Below the pieces are notes generated by a model that made no database searches, had not been told where the DNA came from, and saw only the letters and a program-made list of their open reading frames with translations. Below, in pieces: positions 1 through 6,793 of a stretch of DNA of 36,928 nt. The position numbers and the translations under genes are program-made. Numbering within the stretch: position 1 is the stretch's first letter; each line of letters opens with the position of its first letter. Source of the stretch: a virus; IMG/VR virus record IMGVR_UViG_3300046003_003542, positions 1 through 36,928 of that record. One strand, written 5' to 3'.

Positions 1-1
1 A

Positions 2-319
2 TATGGTGCTGCTGGTTCTTATGGTAAATTATTTGGTGAAGAACTTGCAACTGGATTAGCGATTAGTGGTTTTATGTATAAAGGTAAATTAGCTAAAAAA
101 CTGGATGCTACTATAATTGTTGCTTGCGTATATTCACCGTTTACTAAGTATTATACGACAGATTGGTTCAAATCCACACCAATTATCGTACCGTTCTTTA
201 ACTTCAACTATAGACTAACAAAGACGTTTGGTATGGGGTTAACAGGAGGTACTACTTATATGGCTGGTCAAAATGTAGTTAACTATCAAATTTTAATGGG
301 TGCAAAATTAGTATTATGA
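2..319 (+). CDS. C-terminal part of an outer-membrane-like beta-barrel protein (5' end outside window)
   Basis: The reading frame is open from base 2, so the gene begins upstream and only about 105 C-terminal residues are visible. The Met at 74 is probably internal. The visible part alternates short hydrophobic and polar strands. It is rich in Gly, Tyr and Thr and ends in a hydrophobic strand (NYQILMGAKLVL), as the last strand of many outer-membrane barrels does. The stop overlaps the start of the next gene (ATGA at 316-319), so the two are probably co-translated, and that next gene encodes an exported lectin. Barrel fold and envelope location are inferences from composition; no family was recognised. 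It could instead be a beta-rich virion protein. Confidence 0.5.
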   Translation, partial: YGAAGSYGKLFGEELATGLAISGFMYKGKLAKKLDATIIVACVYSPFTKYYTTDWFKSTPIIVPFFNFNYRLTKTFGMGLTGGTTYMAGQNVVNYQILMGAKLVL

Positions 320-1302
320 GGTGGTTATTTATCATATTATTATTTTTTACAACAGATTTATTTGCTCAATTCACTTATAGTGGATATATTTACAATGCAA
401 ATGGGTCTGGTGCTGTAAATGTTCCTATAAAATTATATAGAAGAACAAACTCAACTATTACAGGATTTACATCTCAAAACAATTATAACGGACACTCATA
501 TTATCGCTCTACAGGATCTGCTTATTGGACTCAAGCAAAAGCAAACTGTGATGCTATGGGAGGACACTTAGTAACAGTAACCACTTCAGCAGAAAATAAT
601 TTTTTATATAATTTATGGCCTTCAGGATGGATTGGATTAACGGATGAGGTAACAGAAGGCACATGGAAATGGGTTACTGGAGAAACTTACTCATATACTT
701 CTTGGAATGGTGGAGAACCAAATAATGCTGGTAATGAAGATTATGTACAATTTGTTGGTGGGGGAAAATGGAATGATTTACCAAATGCAGTATCATTACC
801 TTATGTATTAGAATTTGATTATCTTGTTACAACTTCTTCTTGGACTTATTATAAAACTGTTTATACTAACTCATCGGGATATTACTCTATTTCAGAAGCT
901 TATGATCCTTCTAAAGAATATTATATTCAACTTGATGTACCTTCAGTTACTCAATCTTTAACAAATAATGATGGTTTAGCAATTGCTAATATTTTATTAG
1001 GTAAAACCACAGTTAATGGTCTTTCATATCATATGTTTGATTTAAATAATGATAGTAGACTTAATATTGCTGATGAATATTATTTATTTGCTAGAAAAGC
1101 AGGGAGATTTACAAGTTGGGATGGTATTGTAGATGCTAGATTATTTACTGTATCTGAATATAATTCTATAAAAGCAACATCAGGTAACGTTAGAGTTACT
1201 TATCCTGGTGTTTCATCTATTACTACTTCTACATTAACCTCAGGTGGAACTTTAAATTATTATCTTATTGCTCCTGGATATTCTGGTTCTATATCTTATT
1301 AA
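316..1302 (+). CDS. Secreted C-type lectin-domain protein with dockerin-like motif
   Basis: Residues 1-18 form a typical signal peptide: a short basic start, a hydrophobic core and LFAQ at the end, as is common in Bacteroidota. Residues about 58-168 form a C-type lectin domain with WIGL at 105-108, the sugar-binding EPN triad at 134-136 and the calcium-site WND at 152-154. Only one cysteine (C78) is visible in the domain, so the usual disulfide is missing. Residues about 214-262 resemble a dockerin or EF-hand duplex, with a DLNNDSRLNIAD calcium loop at 242-253. A beta-rich tail follows. EPN normally indicates mannose-type specificity. A signal peptide is unusual for a virion fibre, so the protein may act at the host envelope. 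It could also be an adhesion protein taken up from a host. Confidence 0.82.
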   Translation: MRWLFIILLFFTTDLFAQFTYSGYIYNANGSGAVNVPIKLYRRTNSTITGFTSQNNYNGHSYYRSTGSAYWTQAKANCDAMGGHLVTVTTSAENNFLYNLWPSGWIGLTDEVTEGTWKWVTGETYSYTSWNGGEPNNAGNEDYVQFVGGGKWNDLPNAVSLPYVLEFDYLVTTSSWTYYKTVYTNSSGYYSISEAYDPSKEYYIQLDVPSVTQSLTNNDGLAIANILLGKTTVNGLSYHMFDLNNDSRLNIADEYYLFARKAGRFTSWDGIVDARLFTVSEYNSIKATSGNVRVTYPGVSSITTSTLTSGGTLNYYLIAPGYSGSISY

Positions 1303-1310
1303 TATTTATA
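1303..1310 (+). promoter_or_regulatory. Late-promoter-like motif TATTTATA
   Basis: An exact TATTTATA preceded by AA starts within the stop codon of the lectin gene and ends 6 nt before the next ATG. It is one of six exact junction copies. A start site 6-7 nt downstream would give a leaderless or nearly leaderless mRNA. The promoter role is inferred from recurrence. Confidence 0.5.
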
Positions 1311-1316
1311 ATAAAA

Positions 1317-1769
1317 ATGTCTAATTTAACCTCATTTAATTTAAATCTTAGTACCGCAACTTCGGGAACTGTTGATGTAGGGAATGTTTCCTATGCTACA
1401 GCTTCTTTTGTGGGTTCTGGTTCTTTTGCTTTGACTTGGGGTTATGAAGTTTGTGCTATAAATGGATATACATTTATAACAGATTCATATACACAAAGTT
1501 ATGAACCTTCAAGTTCAGCAACACCTTTATTTTATGTTACTGCAACTACAGGTTCAACAGATACAGTAGATACAATAAATAGACTTCCTGATAGAAGAGG
1601 ACAAATTCCATTTACTTATATTAACACAGCTTTAGGATGGATAAGTGGAAGTGAGAAATATATTACATTATATACTTGTAGTGTTTATGATTATCCTGCT
1701 AACTTACTTCAAGAAGATGGTTACTATTTACTACAACAAGACGGATCAAAAATAATATTAAACTTTTAA
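1317..1769 (+). CDS. Small beta-rich virion or fibre-type protein, unknown
   Basis: This 150-residue protein is rich in Ser, Thr, Gly and Tyr and looks like a beta-structured fibre or decoration protein. The C-terminus carries two copies of a short unit (LLQEDGYYLLQQDGSKIILNF region), a form often seen at the ends of phage fibre and tail proteins. There is no signal peptide. A late-promoter-like motif ends 6 nt upstream, and no Shine-Dalgarno is visible. The next fibre-type gene starts 4 nt after its stop. No specific family was recognised. The structural role is inferred from composition and position between a lectin gene and another fibre-like gene. Confidence 0.6.
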   Translation: MSNLTSFNLNLSTATSGTVDVGNVSYATASFVGSGSFALTWGYEVCAINGYTFITDSYTQSYEPSSSATPLFYVTATTGSTDTVDTINRLPDRRGQIPFTYINTALGWISGSEKYITLYTCSVYDYPANLLQEDGYYLLQQDGSKIILNF

Positions 1770-1773
1770 AAAT

Positions 1774-2412
1774 ATGCCAGATTTACCTATAGACCAACTG
1801 CCCTCAGCTAGTGCTTTACAACCAAATAATGTGTTTCCTGTTGTACAAGACAATGTTACTAAACAAGCTACTTATAGTTCAATACTATATGCTCCTGGAA
1901 ATAATTACGGACTTTTTACCCAAACAGTTTCTAGTACTCCTATTACAAATACTACAACTGAAACCAGTTTAATTTCAACAGGAGTAGGTACTCTTTCAGT
2001 TCCTGCAAATGGATTTTCAATTGGAGATTCATTTTATGCTATATCAACAGGTCATATTTCTGCTCAAAATAATAATACATTACGTATTAGAGTTAAAGCT
2101 AATAGTATATTATTAGCTGATACTGGTATTCTTACTTTAGCTGGAACTACTAATCAACACTATAAATTAGAATTATATTTTACAGTTAGAACATTAGGAG
2201 GATCAGGAGTAGCTTCTATTGTAACAGGGGGAAATTTCACTTATATTAAAGATGCTTCTACAAATTTTGAAGGTGAACTATTTAGTACAGAAACATCTAC
2301 TGGGTTTAATACAACAATTCAAAATACTTTAACAGTTACCGCTCAATGGGGTGCCGCTAATGTTAATAATTCTATATATTCGGATATTTTCACTTTGAAT
2401 AAAACTTATTAA
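1774..2412 (+). CDS. Tail-fibre-type protein with short adaptor N-terminus
   Basis: The protein has 212 residues. The first 35 or so (PIDQLPSASALQPNNVFPVV and on through a Gln-Asp-x-Val-Thr-Lys segment) match the short adaptor at the start of many phage fibre and appendage proteins, where a phrase of the type 'I-x-x-L-P-x-A ... V-P-V-V-Q-x-x-V-T-K' attaches to a trimeric stem. The rest is a Thr/Asn-rich beta-sandwich-like region ending in SDIFTLNKTY. It lies 4 nt downstream of another fibre-like gene and 1 nt upstream of the next, so it belongs to this operon. It probably forms or decorates a distal fibre, but the partner is unknown. Confidence 0.6.
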   Translation: MPDLPIDQLPSASALQPNNVFPVVQDNVTKQATYSSILYAPGNNYGLFTQTVSSTPITNTTTETSLISTGVGTLSVPANGFSIGDSFYAISTGHISAQNNNTLRIRVKANSILLADTGILTLAGTTNQHYKLELYFTVRTLGGSGVASIVTGGNFTYIKDASTNFEGELFSTETSTGFNTTIQNTLTVTAQWGAANVNNSIYSDIFTLNKTY

Positions 2413-2413
2413 T

Positions 2414-2860
2414 ATGTTATTAGAAATTGTAACCCCAATTATTATGTTATTATCAGGACCTAATTGTACTTATGTAGCTCCTCCTATTAATCAAACTAAA
2501 ATACAAACTGTTGGTGATAGAGATATTACCTTCGGTGTTAAAGAAGAGGTAGAAGAAATTTTATCAAACAAAGGTATTATTGTTTGTGATTCTGGAGGTA
2601 TAAAAGTAGAAGTATTTATCAATAAAATTGAATCACCTCAAGAAATTGTAAATATAATGGGTGTTCAATGGTTAAAAAAAGACTATATCATTGAGACTGA
2701 AATTGTAAAAGAAGGTATATCTTATAAAGGGACAGGTATTAAAAAAACATTTGTATTTGCTATGTTTTTAAACGTAGAAGGTGGAGAAGTACCTTTAAAT
2801 AAAAAAGCATTTTCAAAAGCACTACAAACTTCTTTAAAGAGCGCTTCAAAATCTCTTTAA
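2414..2860 (+). CDS. Hypothetical protein with hydrophobic N-terminus, possibly exported
   Basis: This 148-residue protein begins with a hydrophobic stretch (about residues 2-14) followed by a cysteine near residue 18. That could be a short signal or lipoprotein leader, although the sequence before the cysteine is not a good lipobox. The body alternates beta strands with charged helices (residues about 35-110) and ends in a basic/serine-rich tail. It directly precedes the holin/lysin pair, so a spanin or envelope role is possible but unsupported by motifs. The start lies 1 nt after the previous stop. The family was not recognised. Confidence 0.55.
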   Translation: MLLEIVTPIIMLLSGPNCTYVAPPINQTKIQTVGDRDITFGVKEEVEEILSNKGIIVCDSGGIKVEVFINKIESPQEIVNIMGVQWLKKDYIIETEIVKEGISYKGTGIKKTFVFAMFLNVEGGEVPLNKKAFSKALQTSLKSASKSL

Positions 2861-2868
2861 TATTTATC
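2861..2868 (+). promoter_or_regulatory. Late-promoter-like motif TATTTATC (variant)
   Basis: AATATTTATCAA overlaps the stop of the preceding gene. It matches the recurrent AATATTTATAA motif with one change in the core. It lies 61 nt upstream of the holin-like gene, giving that gene the longest leader among the motif-associated genes. Confidence 0.42.
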
Positions 2869-2929
2869 AATAAACGTTCCATTTAATTAGTTGTGTTTGT
2901 TAAACTAAAAAAACTAAAAACAAACAAAC

Positions 2930-3196
2930 ATGAAACAATTTTTCAAGTCATTATTCGATGACAACAACTCAATCAACGAAAAAGCCGTTGTAGGATTTAT
3001 CGCATTCTTTATGCTAGTAATTGCTCTTATTGTAGACCTAGTTACAGGTTACATGGGTACAGCTTTAGTACTTAACGAGTTCATCTTTGATGGATTTATG
3101 GTAATTATTTTAGGTTCATTTGGTATCGCTTCAGTCGATAAATTTATGAACAAAAAAGACAAACACGAAGAAGATAAAGATAACATAGAAGAATAA
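2930..3196 (+). CDS. Holin-like small membrane protein
   Basis: The protein has 88 residues with two predicted membrane segments (about 19-43 and 47-68). It has a short N-terminus with a basic start and acidic middle, and a highly charged C-terminal tail (KKDKHEEDKDNIEE). Size, two-segment topology and charged tail fit a holin, which would open the inner membrane at the end of infection. It is followed after 5 nt by a lysin candidate and then a terminator, which is the usual layout of a lysis cassette. The leader is A-rich with AAAC repeats and no Shine-Dalgarno. Holins share little sequence, so the call rests on topology and position. Confidence 0.68.
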   Translation: MKQFFKSLFDDNNSINEKAVVGFIAFFMLVIALIVDLVTGYMGTALVLNEFIFDGFMVIILGSFGIASVDKFMNKKDKHEEDKDNIEE

Positions 3197-3201
3197 TTAT
3201 T

Positions 3202-3792
3202 ATGGCTTACACAAGAGAACAAATTGAAGGTGCCGTTAAAGGCAAAGGGTATGTATGGTTTGAAGGTGCAAAAGACTTCGACTTAAACATTGTTGGAGTT
3301 AGAAACTCTGCAACCGGTAACAAAGTTACAAACGTATTTGATGATACAATGACTGTATCTTATAAAGAAGGTGGTGTATGGAAATTTCATCAATGGACTT
3401 GTACTACTGATCCAGGAACTAAAGGTGTTAAAGAATTTCACAATGCTGCTGGTGTGGCTCGTTTAGTTGAAGGTCAATATAGAGGTTCACATACTTTAGG
3501 TTTACACCAAGGAAAATATGAAGCTTTAAAACAACAAAAACCAGTTAAAGTATATCGTGATGCTAATAAAGATATGACTTATGATGAGTCTAAAATTGCA
3601 GAAGGTATCTTTGGTATTAATATCCATAAAGCAGGTGCAGATTCTACTTACGTAGAAAACTGGTCTGAAGGATGTCAAGTGTTTAAAAAGTCTGCTGACT
3701 TTGATGCATTTATGGTATTAGCTAGAAAATCAGCTGCTATTCATGGTAAATCATTTACTTATACACTTATTGAATCTAGCGATATTAAGTAA
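3202..3792 (+). CDS. Endolysin candidate with YkuD-like H...WSxGCQ motif
   Basis: The protein has 196 residues and no signal peptide. The C-terminal half carries GINIHKAG with H142, followed by VENWSEGCQVF with C158. This His ... Ser-x-Gly-Cys arrangement is the active-site pattern of YkuD-type L,D-transpeptidase folds, with Gln in place of the usual residue after Cys. I infer an enzyme that cuts or rearranges peptidoglycan cross-links. No classical lysozyme, amidase or SH3 domain is visible. It lies 5 nt after a holin-like gene and is followed by a hairpin terminator, which supports a lysis role. An alternative is a virion-associated wall-modifying enzyme. Confidence 0.62.
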   Translation: MAYTREQIEGAVKGKGYVWFEGAKDFDLNIVGVRNSATGNKVTNVFDDTMTVSYKEGGVWKFHQWTCTTDPGTKGVKEFHNAAGVARLVEGQYRGSHTLGLHQGKYEALKQQKPVKVYRDANKDMTYDESKIAEGIFGINIHKAGADSTYVENWSEGCQVFKKSADFDAFMVLARKSAAIHGKSFTYTLIESSDIK

Positions 3793-3814
3793 TTAAATAT
3801 TAAATATTTTATAG

Positions 3815-3840
3815 AGAGCCGGCATTAGTCGGCTCTTTGT
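3815..3840 (+). terminator. Hairpin terminator after the lysis genes
   Basis: The stem AGAGCCG (3815-3821) pairs with CGGCTCT (3830-3836) around an 8-nt loop, and the downstream arm runs into TCTTTGT. The T-tract is short, so termination may be partial. It lies 22 nt past the stop of the lysin candidate. Confidence 0.7.
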
Positions 3841-3928
3841 ATATAGTTATATTAGACAAACCAGCGCACAACTCCGTGATCTGGGTATTAAATGTTATTA
3901 TAAACGCTATAGTATTAGTTATATTGCA

Positions 3929-3936
3929 TATTTATG
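3929..3936 (+). promoter_or_regulatory. Late-promoter-like motif TATTTATG overlapping a start codon
   Basis: A one-base variant of the recurrent TATTTATA core. Its last three bases are the ATG assigned to the next gene. If it acts as a -10 element, transcription would start near 3942, downstream of that ATG, so either translation begins at the GTG at 3940 or the gene is read from an upstream transcript. Confidence 0.3.
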
Positions 3937-4386
3937 CACGTGGATGTAAATAAAATATTTGGATTATTTGGTGGTGAGGACAAAAATCCTAAACACGATT
4001 CTGATAGCAATCAGGATATGTCTTATCTATTAGAAGATTACAAACAACACCCTATGTTTTGGGTTGGAATGTTCAAAAAACTTATTTATAATCATAAAGT
4101 ATTCAACGCTAAAGTACTTAATTCATTTAAAGACTTAGACGGTGAATTAGATATGAATGATGTAGAGAATGCCGGTGAATTTATAATGTATAATAGAGCT
4201 TGGTATTGGATTAATAAAATCGATATTAAAGAGACACTACATCAAAACGCTTTAACACATTACGCAGACGAAATATTACTTACCTATACTAAAGTAGTAA
4301 TATTATACTTCCAGGAATTGGAAGAATACGAAAAATGTGCGCATCTTAAAAAGATTCAAGATTTCCTTGAAAGTATCTTAAAGTAA
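3934..4386 (+). CDS. Conserved-type phage hypothetical protein
   Basis: This 150-residue soluble protein has an acidic, low-complexity stretch at about 15-30 (GEDKNPKHDSDSNQD) followed by a helical body rich in Trp, Tyr, Leu and Lys and a helical C-terminus. No signal peptide, membrane segment or catalytic motif is visible. The ATG at 3934 lies inside a promoter-like motif, and GTG at 3940 in the same frame is an alternative start that would shorten the protein by two residues. It opens the gene block that leads to the late sigma factor. Function unknown. Confidence 0.6.
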   Translation: MHVDVNKIFGLFGGEDKNPKHDSDSNQDMSYLLEDYKQHPMFWVGMFKKLIYNHKVFNAKVLNSFKDLDGELDMNDVENAGEFIMYNRAWYWINKIDIKETLHQNALTHYADEILLTYTKVVILYFQELEEYEKCAHLKKIQDFLESILK

Positions 4387-4388
4387 GC

Positions 4389-4417
4389 TTGGCGTCACCA
4401 TTTCTTATTTGTATATT
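4389..4417 (+). promoter_or_regulatory. Sigma70-like promoter candidate (TTGGCG-N17-TATATT)
   Basis: TTGGCG at 4389-4394 (4 of 6 consensus bases) is separated by exactly 17 nt from TATATT at 4412-4417 (5 of 6). The predicted start near 4424 leaves about a 26-nt leader to the ATG at 4450. This would be an early or middle promoter, distinct from the TATTTATA class. In an AT-rich genome such matches also arise by chance. Confidence 0.35.
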
Positions 4418-4449
4418 GGGGATACGAGAGTTTAGAAAAATAAGAAAAT

Positions 4450-4647
4450 ATGAAGAATAGAGAAATAATGATGAGACGGTTGGAACGAGCCGAGGGTGGG
4501 ATTGAGAAATTACATTTTATCCTAAGTCGCCAAGGTTCGAGAGAACAATTTGAGGAGGTACTCCAAGAAGTAAGAGAATTAATCCAAGAAACTAAAGCAT
4601 TCGTTCAACAGGAACCATTAGGTCCCGGAGAAATTAATCAATACTAA
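4450..4647 (+). CDS. Small helical protein, unknown
   Basis: This 65-residue, strongly charged protein is predicted to be almost entirely helical (about residues 3-52), with spaced leucines and isoleucines that would suit a coiled coil, and a Pro/Gly-rich end. The size and composition fit small oligomeric adaptor or chaperone-like phage proteins, but no family was recognised. It lies 5 nt upstream of the HD-domain gene and may share its transcript. Several codons use G more freely than neighbouring genes do (cgg, cga, gag, ggg). Confidence 0.55.
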   Translation: MKNREIMMRRLERAEGGIEKLHFILSRQGSREQFEEVLQEVRELIQETKAFVQQEPLGPGEINQY

Positions 4648-4652
4648 TAGTT

Positions 4653-5438
4653 ATGCAATTAACAGCGGAACAAATCCAATCCAATTGGGTTGAATTAATT
4701 GGTTATATTAAAGACCATATTCAATCCCCACGTAAAGAAAAATTAATTGAGTTTTATGAAAAATTTGAGGACAGACTTATTTTAATGCCTGCTTCTCCTA
4801 AAAAAGAATATCATAATGCTTTTCCTGGTGGTTACGTAGATCACGTAAATCGTGTTATTAAAGGTGCTCTTCATCTTCATGAATTATGGGGTATGATGGG
4901 TGCTGATTTATCTACTTATACTAAAGAAGAACTAGTATTTTCTGCTCTTAACCATGATTTAGGTAAAATGGGTGATGAGGAAAATGAATCTTATATCCCT
5001 CAAACAGATGAATGGAGACGTAATAAACTTGGTGAAGACTATATGTTTAATAAAAAAATCCCATTTGCTTCTGTTCCTGATCGTAGTTTATTTTTACTTC
5101 AATCCCATGGTATTTCATATTCCTTTAATGAAATGATTACTATCCAGACTCATGATGGTTTATATGATGAAGGTAATAAAAAATATTTAATGGGATTTAT
5201 GCCCGAGCAAAAACCTCGTACATCACTCCCACTTATTGTACACCAGGCAGATTTAATGGCCGCAAGAATCGAATTTGAATACGAGTGGTTACCTAAATTC
5301 AATTCAAACTTGGATGAGCAAAAGAAAAAATATACATTAGAGTCAAATAAAAAATATCCAACACCCGCTGCTGCTAAACAAAAAGCATTAGGTAGTGTGA
5401 AAAGTGAAGGATTAAAAAACTTATTAGACAATTTATGA
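4653..5438 (+). CDS. HD-domain metal-dependent phosphohydrolase
   Basis: This 261-residue protein carries the HD-superfamily signature: H64 in GGYVDHVNRV, the H101-D102 pair in SALNHDLGK, additional histidines at 152 and 167, and H197/D200 in VHQADLMAARIEFE. These residues bind one or two divalent metals. HD enzymes hydrolyse phosphoester bonds, often in nucleotides, so a part in nucleotide pool control or removal of a signalling nucleotide is plausible. The substrate cannot be read from the sequence. The C-terminus (about 215-261) is a lysine-rich helical tail. Its stop overlaps the next start (ATGA), so translation of the two is probably coupled. Confidence 0.85.
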   Translation: MQLTAEQIQSNWVELIGYIKDHIQSPRKEKLIEFYEKFEDRLILMPASPKKEYHNAFPGGYVDHVNRVIKGALHLHELWGMMGADLSTYTKEELVFSALNHDLGKMGDEENESYIPQTDEWRRNKLGEDYMFNKKIPFASVPDRSLFLLQSHGISYSFNEMITIQTHDGLYDEGNKKYLMGFMPEQKPRTSLPLIVHQADLMAARIEFEYEWLPKFNSNLDEQKKKYTLESNKKYPTPAAAKQKALGSVKSEGLKNLLDNL

Positions 5439-5713
5439 TACTAACAATTATTATCCTTTCAATTCTGGTCGTAACTTTTGGATTTACGACCTTTAACCTC
5501 CTCCGTAAAAACGAAAAACAGGAGGATATCCTAACAGGTTATATGTCCTATCTTAATAAGATTTCCGATGTCATTGAGGAATCAGAAAAAAAGATGATGG
5601 AAGTAGATGCTAAAGGCAGTTTCAAATCCGATGATGAAGTAGGATTCTTTTTCACCCAAATTCAAAGTATTCAAACAATATTAAACGCCTTCATTATTAA
5701 GAATATTAAGTAA
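5435..5713 (+). CDS. Small single-pass membrane protein, phage-conserved type
   Basis: This 92-residue protein has one N-terminal membrane segment (about residues 1-21), then a charged helix with coiled-coil character and a conserved-looking stretch KGSFKSDDEVGFFFTQI at about 60-76. I recall this D-D-E-V-G-F/W-F-F phrase in small hypothetical proteins of T4-like marine phages, but that is from memory. The start overlaps the preceding stop and the stop overlaps the next start (TAATG), which ties it to the HD enzyme and the late sigma factor. It probably sits in the inner membrane with its body in the cytoplasm. Function unknown. Confidence 0.65.
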   Translation: MILTIIILSILVVTFGFTTFNLLRKNEKQEDILTGYMSYLNKISDVIEESEKKMMEVDAKGSFKSDDEVGFFFTQIQSIQTILNAFIIKNIK

Positions 5714-6423
5714 TGGAAGAAGTTGTAGTTAAGAAGAAAAAGAAGGGGGTACAATACTTTACTCAAGCAACTGAGGATGCTATTGTACTATATAATAATA
5801 CTCCTGATTTTGAATTAAGGAGTAGAATTTATAATGATAGAATACATTATGCCTTTTTTAAATTAACAGAAAATATAATTCATACATTTAAGTTCTATTA
5901 TACCGAAGTTGATAATATTGAAGATTTACAACATGAGGTAATAACATTTTTATTATCCAAAATCCATTTATTCAATCCAGAACGTGGAGCTAAAGCATAT
6001 TCATATTTTGGAACTATTGCAAAACGTTATTTAATTTTATCAAACCAAAAAAATTATAAAAAACGTATTGATACTGCCCCAATTGAATCTTTAGAAGAAG
6101 ATGAAAATCATTCATATACAATTGATGATTCATCTCCAAATGAACGTTTATCTAAATTTATAGACATATATACAGAACACTGTAGTCAAAATTTAACAAA
6201 AATATTCCCTAAAGAATATGATGCTCAAATAGCAGATGCAATTTTAGAATTATTTCGCAAAAGAGAAAATTTAGATATATTTAATAAAAAAGCTCTTTAC
6301 ATTTATATCCGTGAAATTGTAGATGTTAAAACCCCTAAGATTACTAAAATAGCTAATCAGTTATACGATATTTTTAAACAACACTATTTCTTCTATTTAG
6401 AGCACGGATATACAAATTTTTAG
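5713..6423 (+). CDS. 55: Late-transcription sigma factor, T4 gp55-like
   Basis: The protein has 236 residues with a sigma region 2-like core at about 33-115. It contains a helical 2.1-2.2 segment ending DLQHEVITFLLSKI, then FNPERGAKAYSYFGTIAKRYLI, whose aromatic and basic residues match the promoter-melting and -10 recognition part. Short divergent sigma factors of this type are gp55 relatives, which direct host RNA polymerase to late promoters with the help of the sliding clamp. The N-terminus is a lysine-rich tail and the C-terminal 100 residues are helical. There is no region 4, so no -35 contact is expected. It immediately precedes the baseplate block, whose first gene has a TATTTATA motif. 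The gp55 assignment is by pattern, not alignment. Confidence 0.75.
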   Translation: MEEVVVKKKKKGVQYFTQATEDAIVLYNNTPDFELRSRIYNDRIHYAFFKLTENIIHTFKFYYTEVDNIEDLQHEVITFLLSKIHLFNPERGAKAYSYFGTIAKRYLILSNQKNYKKRIDTAPIESLEEDENHSYTIDDSSPNERLSKFIDIYTEHCSQNLTKIFPKEYDAQIADAILELFRKRENLDIFNKKALYIYIREIVDVKTPKITKIANQLYDIFKQHYFFYLEHGYTNF

Positions 6424-6429
6424 TTTTAA

Positions 6430-6437
6430 TATTTATA
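6430..6437 (+). promoter_or_regulatory. Late-promoter-like motif TATTTATA
   Basis: An exact core within the 19-mer TTTTAATATTTATAACAAA (6424-6442), which recurs identically at 22932-22950. It lies 20 nt before the ATG of the next gene and just after the stop of the sigma factor gene. Confidence 0.58.
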
Positions 6438-6457
6438 ACAAACTAATATCGTATATT

Positions 6458-6793
6458 ATGTCACAATTTGATAATGTTATTTTTGGTAAGAAAAAATTCT
6501 CCGATGTTTTGGAGGAAATTTACAATAACCAAAAGAAAAAAGACCAACAGGTTAATGCTTTAATTTCTGAATTAAAACCATTAATTTCTGATATTGGGGA
6601 TGCTACTTTAGTAGTTCCTTTAATTAAAGAATATATGGAAATTAGCGTTAAAAACGATGATATCTTAATTAAAATGGCAGCTTTAGCTCAACGAGCTATG
6701 GCAACTGTATCATCTGATGGTTCTCTTACTATTTCTGATGAAGAAAAAGATCAATTATTAGCCGCAATGAATGAATTAAAAGGAGATAAGTAA
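6458..6793 (+). CDS. Small helical protein at head of baseplate operon
   Basis: This 111-residue protein is almost entirely helical: FSDVLEEIYNNQKKKDQQV, then a Leu/Ile-rich helix, then a short Ser/Asp turn before the final helix. There are no catalytic motifs, signal peptide or membrane segments. It is the first gene after an exact late-promoter-like motif and its stop overlaps the start of the spike gene (TAATG at 6791-6795). Expression is therefore tied to the spike, which suggests an assembly factor or a small hub component. An AGGAG at about 6781 lies ahead of the spike start. The family was not recognised. Confidence 0.6.
   Translation: MSQFDNVIFGKKKFSDVLEEIYNNQKKKDQQVNALISELKPLISDIGDATLVVPLIKEYMEISVKNDDILIKMAALAQRAMATVSSDGSLTISDEEKDQLLAAMNELKGDK

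Noticed and set aside
316-1302. Diversity-generating retroelement target in the C-type lectin
   Set aside because: No reverse transcriptase, template repeat or adenine-biased variable codons are visible in the window.
3844-3925. 10-nt direct repeat TAGTTATATT (3844-3853, 3916-3925)
   Set aside because: Short and AT-rich; expected by chance and not linked to a recognisable site.
3837-3933. Possible tRNA or small RNA between the terminator and the 3934 gene
   Set aside because: No cloverleaf, no conserved T-arm sequence and no strong hairpin; I see nothing supportable there.
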